DNA of 64,000 nucleotides from positions 868,001 to 932,000 of the forward strand of contig NZ_JAJTSZ010000001.1 in assembly GCF_021440195.1 (NCBI RefSeq). Direction: 5' to 3'. Shown here one piece after another: positions 54,376 to 63,478 of the stretch. Origin of the DNA: Dyadobacter sp. CY356 (GTDB lineage Bacteria > Bacteroidota > Bacteroidia > Cytophagales > Spirosomataceae). Position 1 is the stretch's first letter. Each line of letters starts with the position of its first letter. The position numbers and the translations under genes are program-made. Below the pieces are notes generated by a model. That model searched no databases, was not told where the DNA came from, and saw nothing but the letters and a program-made list of their open reading frames with translations.

Positions 54376-55062
54376 GTGCTGGAAATTGTTTACAGGGATG
54401 CCGACCTCATAGCGATCAATAAGCCACATGGACTTCTTGTACACCGTTCCTTTATCGCAGCGGATACGTCAGAATTTGCCGTTCAGATACTTCGCGACCA
54501 GATCGGCCAGAAAGTTTATCCCGTCCACAGACTGGATCGTAAAACTTCCGGGGTTCTGCTCTTTGCCCTGAACGACCGTATGAACAGCCTGATGCAAATG
54601 CAATTCCAGGAAGGAAAAGTGGACAAACGTTATAGCGCCATTGTCCGGGGATTTACACCCGATTATCTGGAAATTGATTATCCTTTAAAACGCGACGATG
54701 GCGTGGTTCAGGATGCCTTTACGTCTTTTGAAACCGTTCAAAAAACAGAATTGGATCTGCCATCTGGTAAACATCCGACCAGCCGGTATTCGCTCGTAGA
54801 CCTTCATCCGACGACCGGCAGAATGCATCAGTTACGGAAACATATGGCGCATATTTTACATCCGATTATTGGCGATCGTCCCCACGGGTGCAACAAACAA
54901 AACAAATTTTTCAAAGAACATTTTGAAATGGATTCCATGCTCCTGCACGCCAGGGAAATAAAATTTTATCATCCTGACAATCAAACTTTTATATCGATCT
55001 CGGCAGATTATCAGCCTGAATTTAAAAGAATGCTGAACGCACTGAATTTCCAGGTTTCCTAG
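54376..55062 (+). CDS. RluA-family pseudouridine synthase (TruC-like)
   Basis: The 228-residue protein starts LEIVYRDADLIAINKPHGLL and contains the catalytic HRLDRKTSGVLLFAL with the essential Asp, then TGRMHQLRKHMAHI and HPIIGDRPHG. The size, with no S4 domain, matches the TruC branch, which converts uridine 65 of tRNA, though other RluA enzymes share these motifs. GTG at 54376 is the first start; no ATG precedes it in frame. It follows the methyltransferase gene by about 50 bases. Confidence 0.9.
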   Translation: MLEIVYRDADLIAINKPHGLLVHRSFIAADTSEFAVQILRDQIGQKVYPVHRLDRKTSGVLLFALNDRMNSLMQMQFQEGKVDKRYSAIVRGFTPDYLEIDYPLKRDDGVVQDAFTSFETVQKTELDLPSGKHPTSRYSLVDLHPTTGRMHQLRKHMAHILHPIIGDRPHGCNKQNKFFKEHFEMDSMLLHAREIKFYHPDNQTFISISADYQPEFKRMLNALNFQVS

Positions 55063-55178
55063 GCTTTTATAAACACGTCAGGGAAAATTGTAAATCTTCT
55101 TTTTTCAAGTCACGCAACCGGACAGAAGATTTGCCCGTATTGGCTACAAAACCAATACTTACCCCTAACAAATTTTAT

Positions 55179-56033
55179 ATGAAAGCTAAAAGTTTAATTC
55201 GTTCTGTTTTAATGATGGGATGCGTGGCGCTGGCAGGTTGGTCGTGCAGTTCTGATGACGATGATACTCCGGTGGTTGTTCCGCCAGCTCCAACTTTTGA
55301 CATCGCTCAAAAGTCAACAAAGTATGGCAATGTTTTGGTGGATCAGAAGGGGAAAACCTTATACTTTTTCACAAAAGATGTTAACGGAACTTCTGCCTGC
55401 GCAGGTGGATGCCTGGATGTGTGGCCAATATTTTCCGCAGCCACTCCGAAACTCGATACCGGTCTTGTAGACACCGATTTTGGTACTATTACAAGGGCTG
55501 ATGGAAAAACACAGACAACTTTCAAAGGATGGCCATTGTATTATTATGCGCCGGATGCAGCTGCGGGTGATGTTAAGGGTGAGAATGTTAATAATGTTTG
55601 GGTAGTTGCCAAAAAGTCTTATTCCATTATGCTTGCCAATACGCAGCTGGTAGGAAATGATGGTAAAAATTATACAGCGGACTCAAAAGAAGGAACGGGT
55701 GATACGCAGTATTTTGTGGATGCCACCGGCCGCACTTTGTATGCATTTGCCAAAGACAAAAAGAACAAAAACAATTATACAAAATCTGATTTCAGCAATG
55801 ACGCGACCTGGCCTATCTGGGTTACTGACTGGAAAGATGTTCCTTCTGCGATTGACAAAACGCTTTTTTCAACCATAGATGTATTTGGTAAAAAGCAAAT
55901 GACCTATAAAGGTTGGCCAATGTATTATTTTGGGCCTGACAACGCGACAAGAGGTTTGACAAAAGGTGTTAGTGTTCCAACACCTGGTGTCTGGCCAATT
56001 ATTCAAATAACTACGGCTGCTGCTCCGGAATAA
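55179..56033 (+). CDS. Lipoprotein with two secreted-repeat (Lipoprotein_15) modules
   Basis: The ATG at 55179 gives a lipoprotein signal (VLMMGCVALAGWSCSSDDDD); the longer ORF from 55131 is unlikely. The mature 260 or so residues contain two halves with the same plan: a GNVLVDQKGKTLYFFTKD-type start, a WP segment, then FKGWPLYYYAPDAAAGDVKG and again YKGWPMYYFGPDNATRGLTK. The first half keeps CAGGC; the second lacks the Cys pair. The family (PF03640) is widespread in envelope proteins, with no firm role; links to electron transfer have been suggested. A terminator follows. Confidence 0.85.
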   Translation: MKAKSLIRSVLMMGCVALAGWSCSSDDDDTPVVVPPAPTFDIAQKSTKYGNVLVDQKGKTLYFFTKDVNGTSACAGGCLDVWPIFSAATPKLDTGLVDTDFGTITRADGKTQTTFKGWPLYYYAPDAAAGDVKGENVNNVWVVAKKSYSIMLANTQLVGNDGKNYTADSKEGTGDTQYFVDATGRTLYAFAKDKKNKNNYTKSDFSNDATWPIWVTDWKDVPSAIDKTLFSTIDVFGKKQMTYKGWPMYYFGPDNATRGLTKGVSVPTPGVWPIIQITTAAAPE

Positions 56034-56054
56034 TCTTTCTGGCTTAGTCATTAA

Positions 56055-56090
56055 CAAAATAGCCGCCAGAATTGGTGGCTATTTTGCTTT
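56055..56090. terminator. Terminator between convergent genes
   Basis: caaaatagccgcca and tggtggctattttg pair over 14 bp with a 4-base loop and A/T-rich flanks. It serves the lipoprotein gene and probably the cupin gene. Confidence 0.75.
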
Positions 56091-56448
56091 ACACTTCGGT
56101 TTCAAAGCCATCATCTTCACCTTCTTTTAACACAATATAAGTTCTGGCCCAACTGTCATCTCCAATCATCTGCCATTTATGCCCCGTGCTTCCCATGTCC
56201 TGTGCTATCAGCACATCACCCGGTTGCAGAATAAATACAGTCCCGTCCGTCACTGTGAATTCTATCGTTCCCCGGAGCGTGATCACATATTGCGCTCTTG
56301 GCGCCGGGTGCCAGTCGAAACTTCGTCTTTCGGGTGGATCCTGCTGAACGAAAAAGTATTCGGCCTGGAGGTGTTTCAAATCTTTTATCTGACCTTTTTG
56401 GAAAGCAGAGGCTCCGTCAGTTGTTGTGTATAGCCTGTAAGCTTTCAT
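56089..56448 (-). CDS. Cupin-domain protein
   Basis: The 119-residue product is a single small beta-barrel with cupin-like motifs (FDWHPAPRAQYVITLRGTIE, then FILQPGDVLIAQDMGSTGHK). The metal-binding His set is only partly kept, so it may bind a ligand and not catalyse. The ATG at 56448 (MKAYRLYTTTDGASAF) is used; the frame to 56532 adds a non-matching 28 residues. No neighbour suggests a pathway. Confidence 0.75.
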   Translation of the reverse strand: MKAYRLYTTTDGASAFQKGQIKDLKHLQAEYFFVQQDPPERRSFDWHPAPRAQYVITLRGTIEFTVTDGTVFILQPGDVLIAQDMGSTGHKWQMIGDDSWARTYIVLKEGEDDGFETEV

Positions 56449-56732
56449 GCAATTTGTGTACGGTTTTTTATGAGAATTAATGAAAGATTTTGCGTTTGGG
56501 ATTGAGCAAAACAATTTGTGTATCTCTACCAAAACAAATCTATTTTTCTGAATGGTGCAAAATTCCGGTCTGTAATTTTATATTGTTTTTGGTATAGATG
56601 TTTTAAGAATTACAAAAAAGGTGCGCAACATCTCAGATTATCATTATATAAATTTAAATTAGCATTAATTGTCGCTAACACATTTGAGATTTGCTGTTAT
56701 AATTCAAAATTACGCATTTACACGGCGTTGCT

Positions 56733-59700
56733 ATGTCATTCAAAAAATTCGTCCTGCTGTTTTTTTGTCTTATACAGATAGCTGAAATATCTGCGCAGGA
56801 AATCAAGAACCCTGATTTTTTCATTGTGCATTATACTGATGAAAACGGACTTCCACAAAACAGTATAAAAGCGATTGTAAAAGACAGATGGAATTTTTTG
56901 TGGCTTGGGACAGAAGACGGTCTGGTAAGGTTTGACGGCCAGAAATTCTTCACATTTAACAAATCAGTGATACCAATTTTAAGTAACAGGGTAAGCGGAT
57001 TTATCCCGTTTATCAGTTCTTACACGATTAAAAACAAAGAATTTGCTGCGGTTGGCGAACGTGGCGAGGTTATGAAGATTGTTGCCGGTGGACATGTTGA
57101 GATAGATTCCTCCGTTTTTAAATTCAATACACCGGATATGCCCTTTATAAAGGGTTTTAAAGGAAAAACGGATATTATACAAAGTTTTCCTTATCGTTAT
57201 CCGTTTCCTGCCGGTCGTAACCCGCTTCTGATCCCGGCTGGCAATAATAGATATTACGTCTGGTCATTAGACAAAGTGGAATTTTTTATAAAGGATAAAA
57301 AACAGTCATCCGTTACCGGAGATTTTAAGGAGGTTTTTTTGATCGATTCACGTCCTTATGCCACTTTACAAAATGGAAAGTTTGTAAATCTGGAATATGG
57401 AAGAGCATCCGGAAATATTCGGTTAGCAGGGGATATCACACGTGACATGCTGTTTTCAAATATAAATTCAGATTACAAATTATTCTGGAACAATATCTCC
57501 CAAAATACTTACCTATATTTTAATAAGCGTTTTTATTCTCTGAAAAGATCAAACAAGAGTTCAGTGCTTCAAACACGGATTATTTTAAAGGATTTTGATT
57601 TTGACGAGTTTAATATATCCACAGCTTACTATGACGAAGAGCCTGGATATTTGTTTCTTGGAAGTTATACGAATGGCGTATTTGTGTTAAGACATAAAAA
57701 TTTTCAGACAAAAAGAGTTGATTTAAAAGGGCGGGATAATGTTTTTTATGCACAAAAGCCTGTCTCCGGTAATGGCGTTTTATCCTCACAAGGATTTTTA
57801 TTTGATAAAACTGCGAAAGGCAGACATCTTCCGGATTTATCGCGGTTTGCAGGAGAAGATTTTAGATATTACGTGGCAATGAACCGGGATAGCTCATTCT
57901 GGATGGGGAATTCTGTTTTACTTACCAAAATGGATAACCTGGGTAAAAAGAAATTGTTAATCCATAAAATTCCGGAAAAATTCAAAGCCTTATATACCGA
58001 TCCTCATGACACTTTGTGGATTGGTGGTACAAGGGACGTTTTATTTTCCTTAAATACACTTGATCAAAAGTCGGTTCCGACTGTCTTGTTCCGGGGGCCT
58101 TTTGGTGATATATCCTGTATGGTTAGACTTCCCGGACCATTTTTACTTCTGGGCACTTCAAAGGGGCTTTTTAAGTTGAATATTCTTTCAAAACAACTGG
58201 AAACCGTCAAAGGGATTGAGCAGGCGAATATCAGAAGTCTTTATTATTCGAAAGGAGAAACCTGGATCACAACCTATGGGGACGGGTTATATCATTTAAA
58301 AGAAAGCAAAATCACAAAACTTCCACTGGATAAAAATCAGTTTTTGGCAACCTCGCATTGTATTGTCGAAGATAAAAAAGGGTTTTTCTGGATTACGACT
58401 AATAAAGGACTTTTCCAGGTATCAAAAGCGGATCTGCTGCGTTTTCTGGACAAAAAGCAGCAGTTTGTTTATTACTTATATTATGACAAAAGACATGGTT
58501 TTGCAACCAACGAATTTAACGGAGGTTGCCAGCCATGTGCGTTAGTGCTGGCAGATCATACGATTTCTTTACCTTCCATGAATGGCTTTGTTTGGTTCAA
58601 TCCGGAAAAAATAAAAGCGGAACTTCCTGATCAAAATATTTATATAGACCGAATAGAACTGGAAAATCATTTACTCAAAGAGAAATCAGAGATCGAAATT
58701 CCAGGTGATTTCGGGCAACTTAAAATTTCAGTGATCTCACCATATTTTAATAACCGAAACAATCTTAAAATTGAATATTCTTTTCAGAAAGAGGGTGATA
58801 AATCAGTTTGGATGCCAGTTTCCAATGATTTTGATATACAAATCCCGAACACTTCTTCGGGAAAACATGAGCTGCTGATCCGAAAATTTAACGGATTTGG
58901 GAAAGATAATTTTTCTGGTAAAACGCTGAAAATTTACATCCGTCCGGCATGGTACGAAACCAGGGTATTTATGATTTTAGTTGCCCTATGCTCCATACTA
59001 TTATTTTGGATTATACTCAGATTAAGAACCACCTATCTATTAAAAAGGGAACGTAAAAAAAATCTATATAAACAATATCATATCAGCCGTCAGATTGTGG
59101 CAGCTATTAATCATGATATTCAAACACCGCTTCACTACATCAGTAATTCCTTCTCTCAAATTCAAAATCGACTAAAAAAGAATAATTCCAGTGATTCTTT
59201 TATTACAAAAATGAGTGAGGAAACCATTAATACGATCAATTATGCCCGTTCTCATACGAGCAATCTTTTAAATTATATCAAAAGTCAGAATAACAGCAGT
59301 CGGGATAATTTGAAAATAGATGTGGTTGATGTGTATGAAATTATAGAACATTCTTCACAGATTTTATCAGGGACAGCCAATTATCGTGAAATACAAATCA
59401 TCAATAATGTGACGAAAACCTTTTTAGTTAAAAGTGACGCTCAGCTCTTATCTGTTATCATTCAGAATTTATTGGACAATGCTGTTAAACTCAGTGCGTC
59501 AACCATTACGATTTCCGCAATTTCAGGTAATGATTTTCAACAAATAATTATAGAGGATACGGCAAATGGAATCCCGGATGACATTTTGAAATGGATGAAC
59601 CATTCATATAAATCCTATGATAACTGGCTTCGGAATTATGATTATCCAAATCACAAAGGTTTAGGATTGGTCATTGTAAAAGATCTTACTATTCTGCTGG

Positions 59701-59777
59701 ATATCAGGCTGAGTGCGGAAAAAATAGAATCCGGCTCCATTATTAAGCTGCTGTTTGGAAATAATGTCAAGCAATAA
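56733..59777 (+). CDS. Propeller-type periplasmic sensor histidine kinase, second paralogue
   Basis: The 1014-residue protein matches the kinase at 15647 along its length: a signal peptide (KFVLLFFCLIQIAEISAQ), propeller repeats (NGLPQNSIKAI, FLWLGTEDGLVRFDG, then WITTNKGLFQVSKADLL), a Y_Y_Y-like domain (about 650-740), a membrane helix (VFMILVALCSILLFWIILRL, about 750) and a kinase core with His794 in NHDIQTPL. Here the ATP domain is complete: NLLDNAVKL, IIEDTANGIP and KGLGLVIVKDL. Two LuxR-type regulators follow, so this kinase probably phosphorylates the one at 60620. The signal is unknown. Confidence 0.88.
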   Translation: MSFKKFVLLFFCLIQIAEISAQEIKNPDFFIVHYTDENGLPQNSIKAIVKDRWNFLWLGTEDGLVRFDGQKFFTFNKSVIPILSNRVSGFIPFISSYTIKNKEFAAVGERGEVMKIVAGGHVEIDSSVFKFNTPDMPFIKGFKGKTDIIQSFPYRYPFPAGRNPLLIPAGNNRYYVWSLDKVEFFIKDKKQSSVTGDFKEVFLIDSRPYATLQNGKFVNLEYGRASGNIRLAGDITRDMLFSNINSDYKLFWNNISQNTYLYFNKRFYSLKRSNKSSVLQTRIILKDFDFDEFNISTAYYDEEPGYLFLGSYTNGVFVLRHKNFQTKRVDLKGRDNVFYAQKPVSGNGVLSSQGFLFDKTAKGRHLPDLSRFAGEDFRYYVAMNRDSSFWMGNSVLLTKMDNLGKKKLLIHKIPEKFKALYTDPHDTLWIGGTRDVLFSLNTLDQKSVPTVLFRGPFGDISCMVRLPGPFLLLGTSKGLFKLNILSKQLETVKGIEQANIRSLYYSKGETWITTYGDGLYHLKESKITKLPLDKNQFLATSHCIVEDKKGFFWITTNKGLFQVSKADLLRFLDKKQQFVYYLYYDKRHGFATNEFNGGCQPCALVLADHTISLPSMNGFVWFNPEKIKAELPDQNIYIDRIELENHLLKEKSEIEIPGDFGQLKISVISPYFNNRNNLKIEYSFQKEGDKSVWMPVSNDFDIQIPNTSSGKHELLIRKFNGFGKDNFSGKTLKIYIRPAWYETRVFMILVALCSILLFWIILRLRTTYLLKRERKKNLYKQYHISRQIVAAINHDIQTPLHYISNSFSQIQNRLKKNNSSDSFITKMSEETINTINYARSHTSNLLNYIKSQNNSSRDNLKIDVVDVYEIIEHSSQILSGTANYREIQIINNVTKTFLVKSDAQLLSVIIQNLLDNAVKLSASTITISAISGNDFQQIIIEDTANGIPDDILKWMNHSYKSYDNWLRNYDYPNHKGLGLVIVKDLTILLDIRLSAEKIESGSIIKLLFGNNVKQ

Positions 59778-59867
59778 CAGCAACTAAAATCTTTCAAAAT
59801 CAAATCTCCCGTTATGACCAGGAGGTTGATAACTTACTCCTCAATTTTAAAGGTCAAAAGGTAAGAA

Positions 59868-60440
59868 TCAAGAGAGGAAAAGATTGCTCAGTTCCATGAT
59901 ATTTTTTAGTTCCAGTTTGTTATAAACAGATAATTTTTGCGGGTTGATTGACGGAATTCCGGAATTATGAATGGCTGTGTTTTCATTATTTAACGTTGCA
60001 TTTCTTTCGTTTTCTTTGCTCGCGTTCATGCATTGTTTTAGCAAAATATCAGCAACATCCTCGCTCATATATCTTTTTCCCTGCATGACTGATTCGATAC
60101 ATTTTACCAATTCAGTCGGGCAACTGTTTTTTACCAAATATGAACTTGCACCAGCCACGAGAGAATATACCGCCATTTCATAACGGGGCTCGCCATCATA
60201 TACGATGACAGGGATATTGGGCATTTTTTCCTTGACAAAGCTGACAGTTTCTGACTCATGGATATTGGATTCTTCCGCGAAACCTATAATAAACAAATCA
60301 GGGCGTTCATTACTAAATAATCTTACATAGGATTCATAATTCTCGGCTTCCAGTAAAACTATATTTTCTAATTGTTCCTGAAGAAACAGACCAAGTCCCT
60401 TTCGAATAATGGGATGTTTGTCAATGGATGCGATTGTCAT
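59868..60440 (-). CDS. Pseudo-receiver response regulator with rudimentary HTH
   Basis: The 190-residue protein has the fold pattern of a NarL-type receiver (IASIDKHPIIRKGLGLFLQE, VSFVKEKMPNIPVIVYDGEP, SLVAGASSYLVKNS with the conserved Lys), but the phosphoacceptor Asp position reads DLFIIGFAEES, with Gly in place of Asp, and the acidic pair at strand 1 is reduced to one Asp. After residue 165 it ends KLSVYNKLELKNIMELSNLF, which matches only the last helices of the LuxR HTH in the protein at 60620; the recognition part is missing. It can neither be phosphorylated in the usual way nor bind DNA like its neighbour. A role as partner or decoy is possible. Confidence 0.75.
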   Translation of the reverse strand: MTIASIDKHPIIRKGLGLFLQEQLENIVLLEAENYESYVRLFSNERPDLFIIGFAEESNIHESETVSFVKEKMPNIPVIVYDGEPRYEMAVYSLVAGASSYLVKNSCPTELVKCIESVMQGKRYMSEDVADILLKQCMNASKENERNATLNNENTAIHNSGIPSINPQKLSVYNKLELKNIMELSNLFLS

Positions 60441-60551
60441 TTTCTTTATCTCTACGGCTGGATTTTACCGGTACAAAAGTAATCTAGGAAAGAGTTTAAA
60501 ATGCCAGAGTTAATTTCGTATTCTTGTAAATAATTTTAATAATTGATTTAA

Positions 60552-60559
60552 TAAATTTG
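60552..60559 (+). promoter_or_regulatory. Possible -7 element for the response regulator gene
   Basis: TAAATTTG matches TAnnTTTG, 60 bases ahead of the TTG start. The nearest upstream TTG is 25 bases away, slightly beyond the usual spacing. Confidence 0.3.
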
Positions 60560-60619
60560 GTGGTGTTGTAGTAATAATTCGACTTTAACCCAGGCTTAAC
60601 TAAACAATCCATATTCAAC

Positions 60620-61249
60620 TTGAAAAATGTATTGATAGCGGAAGATCATCCATTGTTAATTATTGGCATTGAATCCATGTTGCTGGAAGCAATACCTGAC
60701 GCGAAAGTATTCAAAGCCGCTGATTTTATCAAGGCATTAAATCTTCTGGAAAAACACATATTTGAGTTGCTTGTGATGGATATCAATCTGCCTCACGGAG
60801 ACAAGGTCGGGATGGTTGAGGCTGTGAGAATGAAGCAGCCCAATATTTTGATTCTGGTTTGTTCAAGTTATGAAGAACATTTGTATGCACTCCCATTTTT
60901 GAAAGCCGGTGCGAATGGATATATTTCTAAAACGGCATCGAGCGATGAGTTTAAATCTGCTGTGGAACATGTATTGAATGGCAAAATTTATGCAAGTCCG
61001 GCGGTACTCAACAATATGTTTGAGATCCTCTTTAATGCAAAGGGAAATGATAATTCGCCTCTCGATACACTTTCAGCAAAAGAAATAGAGATTGCCAAAT
61101 TGCTGACGAAAGGTTTTTCAACAAAGCAGATTGGAAAACATATAAACTTGTCAGCTTCATCAGTCAGCACTTACAAATCAAAAATATTCGAGAAGTTGGG
61201 TGTAAATAACATTATCGAGCTGACAACTTATCTTGAACTGAACAGCTGA
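60620..61249 (+). CDS. NarL/LuxR-type response regulator
   Basis: The 209-residue protein has an intact receiver (VLIAEDHPLL with the acidic pair, LLVMDINLPHGDK with the phosphoacceptor Asp, NGYISKTAS with the Lys) and a LuxR-type HTH (LSAKEIEIAKLLTKGFSTKQ followed by IGKHINLSASSVSTYKSKIF). It should be phosphorylated by the kinase at 56733, 0.8 kb upstream on the same strand, and bind DNA. TTG at 60620 is used because it gives the exact family N-terminus. A terminator follows the stop. Confidence 0.9.
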   Translation: MKNVLIAEDHPLLIIGIESMLLEAIPDAKVFKAADFIKALNLLEKHIFELLVMDINLPHGDKVGMVEAVRMKQPNILILVCSSYEEHLYALPFLKAGANGYISKTASSDEFKSAVEHVLNGKIYASPAVLNNMFEILFNAKGNDNSPLDTLSAKEIEIAKLLTKGFSTKQIGKHINLSASSVSTYKSKIFEKLGVNNIIELTTYLELNS

Positions 61250-61268
61250 TATAAATATTTTACGGGTA

Positions 61269-61311
61269 ATTTATCAAAGCCGGATGATACCAACGTCCGG
61301 CTTTGATAAAT
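61269..61311. terminator. Bidirectional terminator
   Basis: atttatcaaagccgga and tccggctttgataaat form a perfect 16-bp stem with an 11-base loop between the regulator gene and the convergent chaperone gene. Confidence 0.85.
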
Positions 61312-61315
61312 GATT

Positions 61316-61912
61316 TTATTTCTGTTTAAGCATCTGAGACATTCCTACTTTTCTGGTAGATGCCGCAGTACTGTCAACACCCAGGTTTTTCAATATATCT
61401 TTTGACAAATTGGAAGTTGAATCTCTTGCATATAAAACTACCGGCCAGATATCACCACCATCCGGGTTCAAATCCATTCGTAAAACAAATGCATACCCTT
61501 TCTGACGACCGGCAAAAATTACTGCTTCACTTACTTTTTGCCTGATTGGTGTAAACTTTTTACTATAATAATTTTGAAGTTCTGTCATTGAACTGTTTTC
61601 AAAAGCTTCGTACGACTTCTTTAAATTTTCGAGTTCCATCGCCTTATCACGCAAAATAGTTTGCTCAGACTTCTCGGCAACCAATTTTTCAAACGCTGCT
61701 GATTTTGTCTGATATTCATCATATTTACCTTTCAGGATTTTTTCATACTGCTGACTTTTTACACTGATTTCCTGGTTAAGTTTTTTGAATTCGGGCAGGT
61801 TTTCAATAATAAACTGCTGATCAACGTACCCGATTTTCTCAGAATTTCCCTGAGCAAAACCAACAGTTGCCGTTAATCCAAAAAATAAAATTAGTACAGT
61901 CATTTTTTTCAT
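61316..61912 (-). CDS. OmpH/Skp-family periplasmic chaperone
   Basis: The 198-residue product has a signal peptide (MTVLILFFGLTATVGFAQ), the start EKIGYVDQQFIIENLPEFKK typical of OmpH/Skp, a long charged helical hairpin (about residues 45-120; coiled-coil arms of the jellyfish-shaped trimer), and a small beta core (AVIFAGRQKGYAFVLRMD). Skp-type chaperones hold outer-membrane proteins in the periplasm. The C-terminus (TRKVGMSQMLKQK) is longer than in Escherichia coli Skp. It stands alone. Confidence 0.85.
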   Translation of the reverse strand: MKKMTVLILFFGLTATVGFAQGNSEKIGYVDQQFIIENLPEFKKLNQEISVKSQQYEKILKGKYDEYQTKSAAFEKLVAEKSEQTILRDKAMELENLKKSYEAFENSSMTELQNYYSKKFTPIRQKVSEAVIFAGRQKGYAFVLRMDLNPDGGDIWPVVLYARDSTSNLSKDILKNLGVDSTAASTRKVGMSQMLKQK

Positions 61913-62096
61913 AATCATCGGATTGAAAAAGGTGGAACATGTTTTCGGAACGCGGTAGTTAATATTTCTATTGTATTAAAAAATGTTAAAATATCCGGAA
62001 TTTCTTTTGGTAATATGGTCGTTTTTCGAATATGAGAAGTTTAGACATTTTCATGGCATTACAATTGCTAATGCATTCCGGAATCAACATAACGAT

Positions 62097-62612
62097 ATGA
62101 AACAGAACGAATCTAGTCAAATTTTGGAGGTTTTTAACTTAGGTGTAATGGCCGGGATCCGGTCAAATGCTGCTCCTGCTACGGCAAGTCACCTCCTTAG
62201 CAATCAATATTCACCGGAACTTGCTAAATCAAATTTAAAATTTATGCAGTCACCTGTGTTTTCCAATGTGCTGAAAGTTATGGCAATCGGAGAATTAATA
62301 GGGGACAAATTACCATCAACAGGAGATAGGATTGCTCCGGTGAGTGTGGTTTTCAGATGTTCGGCGGGAGCATTGGCGGGTGCCAGTATTTACAAAGCAA
62401 ATGGTAACAATGCTGTTAAAGGTGCACTAATTGGCGCAGTTGCGGCTTTTGGATCTACCTTTGCAAGCTTTTATATGAGAAAAGCTGTGGGAGAAACTAC
62501 TGGAATTTATGATCCGGTCGTGGGAATTATTGAGGATGCAATCGTTTTAGGATGTGCCGTCCATTTGACAAAAAGCAGGGAAAATGAATTTCCCGTACTT
62601 AATAAAGTATAG
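62097..62612 (+). CDS. DUF4126-type membrane protein
   Basis: The 171-residue product has several glycine/alanine-rich hydrophobic helices and the family pattern: LGVMAGIRSNAAPATASHLL, LKVMAIGELIGDKLPSTGDR, and FRCSAGALAGASIYKANGNN followed by AVKGALIGAVAAFGSTFAS. DUF4126 proteins are common and uncharacterised. The ATG at 62097 is chosen; the longer frame to 61983 adds 38 residues without family resemblance. Confidence 0.8.
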   Translation: MKQNESSQILEVFNLGVMAGIRSNAAPATASHLLSNQYSPELAKSNLKFMQSPVFSNVLKVMAIGELIGDKLPSTGDRIAPVSVVFRCSAGALAGASIYKANGNNAVKGALIGAVAAFGSTFASFYMRKAVGETTGIYDPVVGIIEDAIVLGCAVHLTKSRENEFPVLNKV

Positions 62613-62619
62613 ACACCTG

Positions 62620-62666
62620 GTAGATTGAAACACTTTGCATTATAAAAAATAAGTGTTTCAATCTAC
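62620..62666. terminator. Stem-loop overlapping the nucleosidase stop codon
   Basis: gtagattgaaacactt and aagtgtttcaatctac form a perfect 16-bp stem with a 15-base loop. The right arm contains the nucleosidase stop codon (62663), so the hairpin is partly coding for the minus strand. Confidence 0.75.
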
Positions 62667-63469
62667 TTCTTTCCAACTACCGCAATCACCAGTGTTGCAG
62701 CGTTCTCAGCAGCAATGTTGTAAAAACTCATCATATCTGATCCTGCTTTGCTATTGGCATTATCACTCAGACTTCTGATGATCAAAAACGGTACATCCTG
62801 TTGGTAACATGTCTGCGCAACCGCAGCACCTTCCATTTCGGTAGCGGCGGCGTCGAGATCTTTTCTTAACCTTTGTGTAGCTGTTTCTGATGACACAAAT
62901 ACGTCGCCGGTTACGATAATACCTTTTGTGATGGTTGGGAAAAAACTCCCGTTTTCTCTTTTTACTTTTGAAAATTTAAGTTTTGGAGCAACCGAGATCG
63001 CTTTTTGTATCAAAGCAGAATCACAATTGAAAGTGACCGGATTTTCCTGCATGGTGTAGGGATTTTTAGTTGGACGATATAACATACCGCCATCCTCAAT
63101 TGCCCCGTAATCATGGTAAGTAACTTTTGTCCCGATCACAATGTCGCCCGGAAATAATGCCGGATTGATGCCGCCGGCGATACCTGAAAATACGATTTCT
63201 CTTGGTTTGAAATGCTCAATCATGATGGTTGTAGCAATGGCCGCATTCACTTTTCCAATACCCGTTTGTGCAAGAACAATTGATCTCCCGTTCAGTATGC
63301 CTTTGGAAAAACTGATTTTTGCGATAACGGTATCCTTTTTATTTTGCATTTTACTTTTTAGCAATTCAAGTTCAGGGGGAAATGCACCAAGAATTCCGGT
63401 GACGTCCTGAGCCTTGGTAACAAGAATTTGAAATGTTAAAAGCAGAGACAGAAATACAGTTTTTTTCAT
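62663..63469 (-). CDS. Exported MTA/SAH nucleosidase
   Basis: The 268-residue protein is a 5'-methylthioadenosine/S-adenosylhomocysteine nucleosidase by motif: GILGAFPPELELLKSKM, FSGIAGGINPALFPGDIVIG, EMEGAAVAQTCYQ (ribose-binding Glu) and IIRSLSDNA (catalytic Asp). It releases adenine from MTA or SAH. Unusually, it starts with a signal peptide (MKKTVFLSLLLTFQILVTKA) instead of directly with the enzyme, so it should act in the periplasm. It follows the NCS2-type permease by 9 bases, which suggests that the adenine it frees is taken up. Confidence 0.85.
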   Translation of the reverse strand: MKKTVFLSLLLTFQILVTKAQDVTGILGAFPPELELLKSKMQNKKDTVIAKISFSKGILNGRSIVLAQTGIGKVNAAIATTIMIEHFKPREIVFSGIAGGINPALFPGDIVIGTKVTYHDYGAIEDGGMLYRPTKNPYTMQENPVTFNCDSALIQKAISVAPKLKFSKVKRENGSFFPTITKGIIVTGDVFVSSETATQRLRKDLDAAATEMEGAAVAQTCYQQDVPFLIIRSLSDNANSKAGSDMMSFYNIAAENAATLVIAVVGKK

Positions 63470-63478
63470 AAATATGTT

